A DNA stretch of 6,006 nt from an uncultured Hyphomicrobiales bacterium (GCA_903930095.1 CAIYXE010000746.1:1-6006); one strand, 5' to 3'. Counted from the stretch's first letter, positions 1-6,006 are shown. Numbers and translations are program-made. Notes: generated from the sequence alone by a model not told the origin.

Positions 1-1159
1 CCGAAAGTTCGAGATCGCGCGGGCCTACCGTGACATGAAGGGCTCCGGCATCCCCGTGCGCATCCCCGTCATCGAGATGGTGGAAATCGGTGCCGGCGGC
101 GGTTCCATCGCGCGCGTCGACAAGCTCTCGCGCATAACAGTCGGGCCGGACAGTGCTGGCTCCACCCCCGGCCCCGTCTGCTATGCCAGAGGCGGCACCG
201 AGCCCGCCGTCACCGATGCCAATCTCGCCCTGGGCAAGATCGACCCCGCCTATTTCGCGGGCGGCAAGATCGCGCTGGACGAGGCAGCTGCCAAATCAGC
301 ACTGCAGAAGCACATCGGCGCGAAGCTGGGCCTGAAGGACTTCTGGCCCGCCGCGGGCGTTACCGAGATCGTGGAAGAGAACATGGCCAATGCCGCGCGC
401 GTCCACGCCATCGAGCGCGGGCATGACATTGCCTCCTGCACCATGATCGCCTTTGGCGGCGGCGCACCGCTCCATGCCTGCCGCCTGGCGGACAAGGTGG
501 GGGTCAGGACCATCATCGTGCCGAAGGGCGCGGGCGTGGGCTCCGCCATCGGCTTCCTCCGCGCGCCCGTGGCCTACGAGATCACCAAGAGTGCCGTCGT
601 CTCGCTCGAGGACTTCAACCCCGGGCGCGTGAACAGCCTCCTGTCATCAATGACGGCAGATGCAAGGGCCGTGGTGGAACCTGCCCTCGGCAAGGCGAAG
701 CCGACGATCCAGATCATCGCCGACTGCCGCTACATCGGACAAGGCCACGAGATCCGCGTGAGCGTGCCGGTCAAGAAGCTGGCAAAGACCGACGGCGCGA
801 AGCTCAAGGCCGAATTCGAGCGGCTCTATGAGCAGGTCTATGGCCTGCGTATTCCCAACCAGGAGGCGGAAGCGATCACCTGGTCCGTCACCGTCTCGTC
901 ACAAGGTGTGAAACCGAAGCGTGCCGCCAGGGCCGCGAAGAAGGCGGCCCCCAAGCCCCGCTCGAAGCGCCGCATCTATGATCCAGCCTTGGGCAAGCAG
1001 GTAGACGCCCCCGTCTACTGGCGCTTTGACATGAAACCGGGCTCCGCCATCAAGGGCCCGGCCATCATCGCGGAGGACGAGACCTCCACCATCGTCGGCG
1101 CCAACTTCAGTGCCGCAATCAACTCACTGGGTTACATCGTTCTGGAGCGCACGCGATGA
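1..1159 (+). CDS. HyuA-like subunit, hydantoinase/oxoprolinase family (5' partial)
   Basis: This is the C-terminal part of the ATP-binding subunit of a hydantoinase / N-methylhydantoinase / acetone carboxylase type enzyme, which acts in the cytoplasm with a HyuB partner. The reading frame is open from base 2, before the first ATG at 35, and its codons already give family sequence (RKFEIARAYRD), so the gene enters from the left. About 385 residues are visible; full HyuA proteins are usually near 680-700, so roughly 300 N-terminal residues are missing. Visible family motifs are GAGGGS (89-106), CYARGGTEP followed by VTDAN (from 179), FGGGAPLHA (452-478) and KGAGVGSAIGFLRAP (524-568). The C-terminal domain follows, with LYEQVYG and the closing GPAIIAEDETSTIV segment. 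An unusual Lys/Arg/Ala/Pro-rich linker lies at 911-973. The stop overlaps the next start (ATGA, 1156-1159), which implies translational coupling. The family is certain; the substrate (hydantoin, lactam, 5-oxoproline or ketone) is not. Confidence 0.93.
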   Translation, partial: RKFEIARAYRDMKGSGIPVRIPVIEMVEIGAGGGSIARVDKLSRITVGPDSAGSTPGPVCYARGGTEPAVTDANLALGKIDPAYFAGGKIALDEAAAKSALQKHIGAKLGLKDFWPAAGVTEIVEENMANAARVHAIERGHDIASCTMIAFGGGAPLHACRLADKVGVRTIIVPKGAGVGSAIGFLRAPVAYEITKSAVVSLEDFNPGRVNSLLSSMTADARAVVEPALGKAKPTIQIIADCRYIGQGHEIRVSVPVKKLAKTDGAKLKAEFERLYEQVYGLRIPNQEAEAITWSVTVSSQGVKPKRAARAAKKAAPKPRSKRRIYDPALGKQVDAPVYWRFDMKPGSAIKGPAIIAEDETSTIVGANFSAAINSLGYIVLERTR

Positions 1160-2826
1160 GCAAGCACGCACTCGCCGCCATCCGCACGCAGGTCATGTGG
1201 AACCGCCTGATCGCGGTCGTCGAGGAACAGGCGCAATCCCTGCTCCGCACCGCCTTCGGCACCATCACGCGTGAGGCGGGCGACCTGTCCGCCGGCGTCT
1301 ATGACCCTGAAGGAAACATGATCGCCCAGGCGATGACGGGCACCCCTGGCCATGTCAACACCATGGCGACCGCGGTTGCCCATTTCTTCAAGCACTTCCC
1401 GCAGTCCACCATGAAGCCGGGAGACGTCTTCATCACCAACGATCCGTGGCTCGGCACCGGGCACCTGTTCGACTATGTGATGATGACGCCGGTATTCTTG
1501 GGGCAAAGGCTTGTCGCCTTTTTCGCGTCCACCTGCCACGTCATTGACGTGGGTGGCGTCGGCATGTCGGCCAAGGCCAACTCCTCCTTCGAGGAGGGCA
1601 CCCTCATCCCGCACCTGAGGATCAGGAAAGAGGGAAAGCTCAACGAGGAGCTTCTTTCCATCATCCTCGCCAATTCGCGCAGCCCCGTGGAGGTGAGGGG
1701 CGACGTGCTCTCCCTCATCAGTGCGAACGACACGGGTGCGCGCCGCCTGATCGACATGATGAAGGAGTTCAAGCTTGCCTCGCTCGACGCGCTGGCCAAG
1801 CACATCCTCACCCAGTCCGAGAAGGGCGCGCGTGAGGCGATCAAGGCGCTGCCGCAAGGCGAGTGGTCCTACGAAATGCCACTCGACGGTTATGAGCGCG
1901 AACTGACGCTGAAGTCCAAGCTCACCATCAAGGGCGGCAAGATCACGGTCGATTTCTCCGGCACCTCGCCGGCCTCACTCTTCGGCATCAACAGCCCGCG
2001 CACCTACACCCACGCCTACGCGGTGTTCGGCCTCAAGGCGGTGATCGCCCCCCATGTGCCAAACAACATCGGCTCCCTCTCCTGCTTCGATCTCGTGACC
2101 GAGCCCGGCACCGTGGTTGATCCGATCCGCCCCTCGCCCGTCACCGCGCGCCACGTGATCGGCCAGATGCTGGCCGACAGCGTCTTCGGCTGCCTGGCCC
2201 AGGCGCTGCCCGGAACCGTACAGGCGGAAAGTGCCGGTCCGATCTGGATCCTCTCGCTCTACTCCGCCCATGGCCGTGTTCCGCCGGAGCAGACGGCCAA
2301 GGCCAAGTCCTTCGCCGTCATCAACATGGGCTTGGGCGGCATCGGCGGAAGGCCCGGCAAGGACGGCCTTGCCACCACCGCCTTCCCTTCGGGCGTCGGC
2401 ACCATCCCCGTCGAGGTGACGGAGACCCAGTGCCCGCTCTATTTCAAGCGCAAGCACTACCTGCCAGACTCAGGCGGCGCCGGCCAATGGCGCGGCGGCG
2501 TCTCGCAGGTCATCGAGATCGCCAACCGCGAAGCGGCACCCTTCGCCATATCGGCTGCCACCTTCGACCGCATCATCCATCCGGCCCGGGGCCGCGAGGG
2601 CGGCGAAGCGGGCTGCCGGGGCTCGGCTGGGCACGGCTCGGGCTCGAAACTACCGGACAAGGGCGTCTACATCATCGAGACGGGCGATTCGCTGGTGCTG
2701 GAACTCCCCGGCGGCGGCGGCTTCGGCAACCCGGACAAGCGCGACCGCGCAGCCCTGGAGGCAGACATTGCAGCAGGACTGGTGACGATTGAGGCAGCCC
2801 GCCGCGACTACGGTTACGACGGATAG
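1156..2826 (+). CDS. HyuB-like subunit, hydantoinase/oxoprolinase family
   Basis: This is the complete partner subunit (556 aa, usual for HyuB) of the enzyme encoded just upstream. In this superfamily HyuA phosphorylates or activates the substrate with ATP, and HyuB carries the metal-dependent site for ring hydrolysis or carboxylation. Family blocks appear in order: an N-terminal helix with GDLSAGVYDPEGNMIAQA (residues 42-59), GDVFITNDPWLGTGHLFD (89-106), CHVIDVGG (127-134), a block around ILANSRSPVEVRGD, and a Gly-rich end LPGGGGFGNPDKRDR followed by EAARRDYGY. H103, D106 and H128 have the spacing I recall for the metal ligands of acetone carboxylase (His150, Asp153, His175), so they are candidate ligands. 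The ATG at 1156 overlaps the upstream stop and is preceded by GGAG (1144-1147) with an 8-nt spacer, which supports this start. The gene is followed by an inverted repeat that probably ends the unit. The exact substrate is unknown. Confidence 0.94.
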   Translation: MSKHALAAIRTQVMWNRLIAVVEEQAQSLLRTAFGTITREAGDLSAGVYDPEGNMIAQAMTGTPGHVNTMATAVAHFFKHFPQSTMKPGDVFITNDPWLGTGHLFDYVMMTPVFLGQRLVAFFASTCHVIDVGGVGMSAKANSSFEEGTLIPHLRIRKEGKLNEELLSIILANSRSPVEVRGDVLSLISANDTGARRLIDMMKEFKLASLDALAKHILTQSEKGAREAIKALPQGEWSYEMPLDGYERELTLKSKLTIKGGKITVDFSGTSPASLFGINSPRTYTHAYAVFGLKAVIAPHVPNNIGSLSCFDLVTEPGTVVDPIRPSPVTARHVIGQMLADSVFGCLAQALPGTVQAESAGPIWILSLYSAHGRVPPEQTAKAKSFAVINMGLGGIGGRPGKDGLATTAFPSGVGTIPVEVTETQCPLYFKRKHYLPDSGGAGQWRGGVSQVIEIANREAAPFAISAATFDRIIHPARGREGGEAGCRGSAGHGSGSKLPDKGVYIIETGDSLVLELPGGGGFGNPDKRDRAALEADIAAGLVTIEAARRDYGYDG

Positions 2827-2852
2827 CGCAGGAAGCATCCACCACCAGCCGG

Positions 2853-2980
2853 ATTGTGTTTCCCTCCCCCTTGTGGGGAGGGACGAAGGGTGGGGGTACC
2901 GCGAGTCGGGTGCCTGAGCCTACGCGAGCGGAGCGACCCCCACCCCTGCCCCTCCCCACTAGGGGGAGGGGAAACCTAAT
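2853..2980. repeat. Nested inverted repeat, C/G-rich intergenic palindromic element
   Basis: Two arms of about 45 nt (2853-2897 and 2936-2980) are near-perfect reverse complements with a few mismatches and single-base gaps, separated by a 38-nt centre. Each arm also folds on itself: CCCTCCCC (2862-2869) pairs with GGGGAGGG (2875-2882) around a 5-nt loop, and CCCCTCCCC (2949-2957) pairs with GGGGAGGGG (2963-2971) around a 5-nt loop. The RNA could form one long hairpin or two small ones. It lies 26 nt after the HyuB stop and upstream of the next promoter candidate, a natural place for a terminator or mRNA-stabilising structure, but there is no run of T. From memory, elements with CCCTCCCC...GGGGAGGG ends are dispersed in many alphaproteobacterial genomes; copy number here cannot be seen. 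Confidence 0.85.
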
Positions 2981-3023
2981 AGCCGCTTCTGATCGCGATG
3001 CTCCAAAGAACGCACTGCAACAT

Positions 3024-3043
3024 GCAGGCACCCCCGGGCCTGC
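3024..3043. other. Small GC-rich hairpin
   Basis: GCAGGC (3024-3029) is the exact reverse complement of GCCTGC (3038-3043), with an 8-nt loop that itself contains C/G runs. A GCGCCTTT stretch follows. It could contribute to termination of read-through from upstream, but the T run is only three bases, so a terminator call would be weak. It is recorded as a structural feature of the intergenic stretch only. Confidence 0.35.
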
Positions 3044-3078
3044 GCGCCTTTGACATGCCGGGAACCTTGCCGCAATGG

Positions 3079-3107
3079 TTGACCTTTGGCCCTTCCCTGC
3101 TCAAAAT
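3079..3107 (+). promoter_or_regulatory. Candidate sigma-70 type promoter for the molybdenum hydroxylase genes
   Basis: TTGACC (3079-3084, five of six matches to TTGACA) is followed by a 17-nt spacer and CAAAAT (3102-3107, four of six matches to TATAAT). The position suits transcription starting near 3113-3116, giving a leader of about 25 nt before the ATG at 3139. This would make the FAD, 2Fe-2S and molybdenum subunit genes a unit separate from hyuAB. It rests only on sequence match and spacing; no operator or regulator gene is visible. Confidence 0.45.
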
Positions 3108-3126
3108 GCGGATCGAAATTCCAAAC

Positions 3127-3132
3127 AGGTGG
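3127..3132 (+). promoter_or_regulatory. Ribosome binding site that sets the FAD subunit start
   Basis: AGGTGG lies 6 nt before the ATG at 3139, close to ideal spacing. The upstream in-frame ATGs at 2998 and 3106 have no site as good, and the one at 3106 overlaps the -10 element of the candidate promoter. This favours 3139 as the true start. Confidence 0.6.
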
Positions 3133-3138
3133 CATCAG

Positions 3139-3999
3139 ATGCAATACGAAGCACCAGAAACGACCAAGGCGGCAGTTGGCCTGCTCGCCAAGGCAAAGGG
3201 GAGCGCCTATGTGCTCGCGGGAGGCTCTGACCTCTTGGTGAAGCTGAAGGGCGGATATATCGAACCGGATCTCGTGGTCGACATCAAGCGCATCAAGGCG
3301 ATGCGCGAGGTGAAGAAGACCGCATCGGGCTTCACCATCGGTGCCGCCGTCTCCTGCGCGGAGCTCACCGAGAACAAGGCCCTGTCCAAGGCCTGGCCTG
3401 GCGTCATCGAGGCCGCAAGCCTCATCGGCTCCAAGCAGGTGCAGGGCCGCTGCACCATGTCGGGCAATCTCTGCAACGCCTCTCCCGCCGCGGACAGCGT
3501 TCCGGCCCTCGTGGCCGCTGGCGCCAAGGCCGTGGTCCAGGGCCCCAAGGGCAAGCGCACGGTCGCCGTGGAACAGGTTCCGGTCGGTCCCGGCCGCACG
3601 TCCCTTAAGAAGGGCGAACTCATCGAATCGCTCGTGCTGCCGGCCCGCAAGCCGCGCTCGGGTGATGCCTATCTGCGCTTCATCCCGCGCTCGGAGATGG
3701 ACATCGCGGTGGTGAGCGCTGCCGTGAACCTGACGATCGACGCCAAGGGCGTCGTCACCGCCGCCCGCGTCTCGCTGGGTGCGGTTGCCCCCACCGTGCT
3801 GCTGGTCTCGGCCGCCGCCAAGGCCATCATCGGCACCAAGCTCGACGACGCCGCGCTGGAAAAGCTGGGCGAGGCCGCATCCGCTGCCTGCCGCCCGATT
3901 GATGACAAGCGCGGCACCGTGGAGTTCCGCACCAAGGTTGCCGCCGTGCTGACGAAGCGCGCCGCAAAGATCGCGTACACGCGCGCAGGAGGAAAGTGA
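3139..3999 (+). CDS. FAD-binding (CoxM-like) subunit of a xanthine dehydrogenase family molybdenum hydroxylase
   Basis: This is the medium, FAD-binding subunit (286 aa, normal for CoxM-like proteins). It passes electrons from the 2Fe-2S subunit to an acceptor in a cytoplasmic molybdenum hydroxylase. The N terminus MQYEAPETTKAAVGLLA is a classic CoxM start. The first FAD motif is AGGSDLL (residues 27-33). The second is TMSGNLCNASPAAD (106-119), where the usual T-x-G-G-N reads T-M-S-G-N. The C-terminal CO dehydrogenase flavoprotein domain follows, with YLRFIPRSEMDIAVVSAAV and a CRPIDDKRGTVEFR segment. The frame is open back to an ATG at 2998, which would add 47 residues, but that extension resembles no family sequence and overlaps the promoter candidate. 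The ATG at 3139 with AGGTGG upstream fits far better. The gene ends 2 nt before the next ATG. CO dehydrogenase is one family member, but the large-subunit loop argues against CO here. Confidence 0.93.
   Translation: MQYEAPETTKAAVGLLAKAKGSAYVLAGGSDLLVKLKGGYIEPDLVVDIKRIKAMREVKKTASGFTIGAAVSCAELTENKALSKAWPGVIEAASLIGSKQVQGRCTMSGNLCNASPAADSVPALVAAGAKAVVQGPKGKRTVAVEQVPVGPGRTSLKKGELIESLVLPARKPRSGDAYLRFIPRSEMDIAVVSAAVNLTIDAKGVVTAARVSLGAVAPTVLLVSAAAKAIIGTKLDDAALEKLGEAASAACRPIDDKRGTVEFRTKVAAVLTKRAAKIAYTRAGGK
3987..3992 (+). promoter_or_regulatory. Strong ribosome binding site for the 2Fe-2S subunit
   Basis: A perfect AGGAGG lies inside the last codons of the FAD subunit gene. It is 9 nt before ATG 4002 but only 3 nt before the alternative GTG 3996, so it favours the ATG. 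Confidence 0.7.
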
Positions 4000-4001
4000 C
4001 A

Positions 4002-4475
4002 ATGGGCGTACTCGTTTCCACCACCATCAACGGCGATGCTGTTGAGTTTGCCTGCGAGCCGACTGAAACGCTGCTCGACGTGCTGCGCAACCGCGTTGGC
4101 CTCATCGGCGCCAAGGAAGGTTGCGGAACGGGCGACTGTGGATCCTGCTCCGTGCAGGTCGACGGCCGCCTCGTCTGCTCCTGTCTCGTCCTCGGCGTCG
4201 AGGCCGAAGGCCGCGAAATCGACACGGTCGAAGGCATGTCGGATGGCGCCACGCTGCATCCGCTGCAGGTGAAGTTCATTGAACATGCCGCTCTCCAGTG
4301 CGGCGTGTGTACACCGGGGTTCCTGATCGCCGCCAAGGCGCTTCTGGAAAAGAACCCGGATCCGTCTGAAGAAGAAATCCGCTTCGGTCTGGCCGGCAAT
4401 CTCTGCCGCTGCACCGGTTATGACAAGATCGTGCGCGCCGTCCAGGACGCCGCCAAAGTGATGAGAGGAGCCTGA
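4002..4475 (+). CDS. 2Fe-2S (CoxS-like) subunit of a xanthine dehydrogenase family molybdenum hydroxylase
   Basis: This is the small iron-sulfur subunit (157 aa, normal length), which relays electrons from the molybdenum centre to FAD. The N-terminal plant-ferredoxin-type domain carries C41-x4-C46-x2-C49-x11-C61 in GCGTGDCGSC...VCSC. The C-terminal all-helical domain carries the second cluster ligands C100 and C103 (QCGVCTPG) and C135 and C137 (LCRCTGY). All eight expected cysteines are present, so both clusters should form. Q99, before C100, is the conserved residue near the molybdopterin cofactor in the family. An alternative GTG start at 3996 overlaps the upstream stop as GTGA and would add two residues, but the AGGAGG at 3987-3992 is too close to it. 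The gene sits between the FAD and molybdenum subunit genes, with 2 nt before it and 3 nt after it, as expected for one operon and one complex. Confidence 0.96.
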   Translation: MGVLVSTTINGDAVEFACEPTETLLDVLRNRVGLIGAKEGCGTGDCGSCSVQVDGRLVCSCLVLGVEAEGREIDTVEGMSDGATLHPLQVKFIEHAALQCGVCTPGFLIAAKALLEKNPDPSEEEIRFGLAGNLCRCTGYDKIVRAVQDAAKVMRGA

Positions 4476-4478
4476 TCC

Positions 4479-6006
4479 ATGCCGCTCGACGCCTCCTATA
4501 CGGGTAAGTCCTTCAAATCCGTCGGCACGCGCCCGCTGCGCCCCGATGGCATCGACAAGGTGACCGGCCGCGCCAAGTACGGCGCTGACCATAACCTTCC
4601 GGGCCAGCTCACGGGCCTCGTGCTCCGCAGCCCCCACGCCCATGCGAAGATCAAGAAGATCGACACGTCCAAGGCCGAGAAGCTGGCCGGCGTCAAGGCG
4701 GTGCTCACCGCCGCCGACCTGCCGGACCTGACCAATGGCGACCAGGGCATGTTCGACATCCTCGACAACTGCATGGCCCGCACCAAGGTGTTCTATGACG
4801 GCCACGCGGTCGCCGCCGTCGCCGCTGTCGACATGGCCACCGCCAAGGCCGCCCTCAAGCTGATCAAGGTGGACTACGAAGTCCTGCCGCATGTGACCGA
4901 GGTTGACGAGGCGGTGAAGCCATCGGCCCCCATCCTCCACGCCAACTGCTTCACCGAGGGTGTTGAGCCGAAGCCCAAGAAGGCCTCCAACATCGCCAAG
5001 GTCACCGAGTTCGGTCATGGCGACGTCGAGGCCGGCTTCGCTGAGGCCGACTTCGTGATCGAGCGCAACTTCAAGACCGAGCAGACGCACCAGGGCTATA
5101 TCGAGCCCCACGCCTGCGTGGCATCCGTCTCGCCCGATGGCACGGGCGAACTCTGGGTCTGCACGCAAGGGCACTTCGTCTACCGCAACCATTGCGCCAT
5201 GCTGCTCGGCATGGATGTGTCCAAGCTGCGCGTGACCTCCTCCGAGATCGGCGGCGGCTTCGGCGGCAAGACCCATGTGTGGATGGAGCCGGTGGCGCTC
5301 GCGCTGTCGCGCAAGGCCAACCGCCCGGTCAAGATCGTGATGACGCGTGATGAGGTGTTCCGGGCGTCCGGCCCCACCAGCGCCACCTCGATCGACGTCA
5401 AGATCGGCATCAAGAAGGATGGCACCATCACCGCGGGCAAGGCGGAACTCCGCTATGCCTCCGGCCCCTACCTCACCATGTGGGCCGAGCTCGGCGCCAT
5501 GACGTCCTTTGCCTGCTATGACCTGAAGAACGTCAAGACCAAGGGCTATGAAGTGCTGGTGAACCGCCCGAAGTCGGCGGCCTACCGCGCACCCTCCGCC
5601 CCCATGGCGGCCTTCGCGGTCGAGAGCGTCGTCGACGAGCTCGCCAAGAAGATCGGCAAGGACCCGCTCGAGGTTCGCATCCAGAATGCGGCCAAGCAGG
5701 GCACCCGCTCCTCCTATGGCCCGATCTACGGGCCCATCGGCATCGGGCCCACGCTGGAAGCAGCCAAGAAGCACCCGCACATGAAGGCCCCGCTCGGCAA
5801 GAACCAGGGACGCGGCTATGCTTGCGGCTTCTGGTTCAACTTCGGCGGCCAGACCTGCACCGACATCAACGTCGGTCCTGACGGCTCGGTGACGCTGACG
5901 GTCGGCACGGTGGACGTGGGCGGCTCGCGCGCCTCTCTCGCCCTTTGCGTGGCGGAAGAGCTGGGCGTGCCTTACGAGCAGGTGAAGTGCATCGTCGCCG
6001 ACACCG
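4479..6006 (+). CDS. Molybdopterin-binding (CoxL-like) subunit, xanthine dehydrogenase family (3' partial)
   Basis: This is the catalytic large subunit, which binds the molybdenum-pterin cofactor and hydroxylates a substrate carbon with oxygen from water. 509 residues are visible and the frame is open to the window edge; family members run about 750-800, so the C-terminal third, including the catalytic Glu, lies outside. The start ATG 4479 has AGAGGAG (4464-4470) 8 nt upstream and follows the previous stop by 3 nt. The first domain includes DGIDKVTGRAKYGAD and LRSPHAHAKI. The cofactor domain includes HQGYIEPHAC (204-213), T229-Q230 (matching the Gln of the STQ/CTQ motif that sits near molybdenum), GGGFGGK (258-264), the active-site loop AYRAPSAPM (368-376) and VGTVDVGGSRAS (475-486). 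The loop is neither AYxCSFR (form I CO dehydrogenase) nor AYRGAGR (form II), so this is probably a hydroxylase of a heterocyclic or other organic substrate. The substrate is unknown. Confidence 0.94.
   Translation, partial: MPLDASYTGKSFKSVGTRPLRPDGIDKVTGRAKYGADHNLPGQLTGLVLRSPHAHAKIKKIDTSKAEKLAGVKAVLTAADLPDLTNGDQGMFDILDNCMARTKVFYDGHAVAAVAAVDMATAKAALKLIKVDYEVLPHVTEVDEAVKPSAPILHANCFTEGVEPKPKKASNIAKVTEFGHGDVEAGFAEADFVIERNFKTEQTHQGYIEPHACVASVSPDGTGELWVCTQGHFVYRNHCAMLLGMDVSKLRVTSSEIGGGFGGKTHVWMEPVALALSRKANRPVKIVMTRDEVFRASGPTSATSIDVKIGIKKDGTITAGKAELRYASGPYLTMWAELGAMTSFACYDLKNVKTKGYEVLVNRPKSAAYRAPSAPMAAFAVESVVDELAKKIGKDPLEVRIQNAAKQGTRSSYGPIYGPIGIGPTLEAAKKHPHMKAPLGKNQGRGYACGFWFNFGGQTCTDINVGPDGSVTLTVGTVDVGGSRASLALCVAEELGVPYEQVKCIVADT

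Noticed and set aside
1132..1857. A 241-codon minus-strand open frame opposite hyuB
   Set aside because: It is antisense to well-conserved HyuB motifs and has an Arg/Gly/Glu/His-rich composition typical of shadow frames.
2575..2660. Possible compensated frameshift in the HyuB Gly-rich segment
   Set aside because: The segment between HPARGREGG and KLPDKG looks unusual (GCRGSAGHGSGS), but the frame stays open and conserved sequence resumes in the same frame. This region is variable in the family.
2853..2980. Short CRISPR-like or insertion sequence remnant
   Set aside because: There are only two inverted arms, no regularly spaced direct repeats and no transposase fragment. It fits a palindromic intergenic repeat better.
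3024..3050. Rho-independent terminator at the small GC hairpin
   Set aside because: The stem is only 6 bp and is followed by just three T residues several bases away, so it is listed only as a hairpin.
2959..4002. A 347-codon minus-strand open frame opposite the FAD subunit
   Set aside because: It mirrors the coding bias of the FAD subunit gene, has no recognisable motif, and runs into the inverted repeat.
3669..5780. A 703-codon open frame on the minus strand
   Set aside because: It lies antisense to parts of all three molybdenum hydroxylase genes, whose + strand proteins have full family motifs. Long stop-free antisense frames are expected in GC-rich coding DNA, and its translation is low-complexity Gly/Ala/Asp/His/Arg-rich with no recognisable domain.
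3139..6006. Annotation as an aerobic CO dehydrogenase (coxMSL)
   Set aside because: Subunit order and folds fit, but the large subunit has AYRAPSAP instead of the Cys-containing AYxCSFR loop. No cox accessory genes are visible. The broader family name is safer.

Overview
The window is GC-rich, densely packed bacterial DNA in which every supported gene reads on the + strand. Three things suggest an alphaproteobacterium, probably of the Hyphomicrobiales (Rhizobiales) type: the strong GC bias at third codon positions, the gene families present, and a C/G-rich palindromic intergenic repeat of a kind I remember from such genomes. This is a judgement from composition and recall, not from a marker gene.

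Region 1 (1-2826) holds the end of a HyuA-like subunit, cut by the left window edge, and a complete HyuB-like subunit. Their stop and start overlap as ATGA. Together they form a two-subunit enzyme of the hydantoinase / 5-oxoprolinase / acetone carboxylase superfamily, which uses ATP to activate a carbonyl or lactam.

Region 2 (2827-3138) is a 312-base intergenic stretch. It contains a nested inverted repeat of about 128 bases (2853-2980), a small GC hairpin (3024-3043), a candidate sigma-70 promoter (3079-3107) and a Shine-Dalgarno site. It probably separates two transcription units.

Region 3 (3139-6006) holds the three subunits of a xanthine-dehydrogenase-family molybdenum hydroxylase in the order FAD subunit, 2Fe-2S subunit, molybdopterin subunit (the coxM-S-L order). 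The last gene is cut by the right edge. Spacing is tight (stop and next start within 3 nt), so these genes should be co-transcribed. The molybdenum subunit lacks the active-site signature of true form I CO dehydrogenase and carries a loop reading AYRAPSAP, so its substrate is more likely an organic molecule than CO.

Together, a hydroxylase that inserts oxygen from water into a carbon next to a heteroatom, beside an ATP-dependent ring-opening or carboxylating enzyme, suggests a catabolic module for an N-heterocycle or lactam-forming compound. The substrate cannot be read from the sequence. I found no RNA genes, CRISPR arrays, insertion sequences or phage genes.
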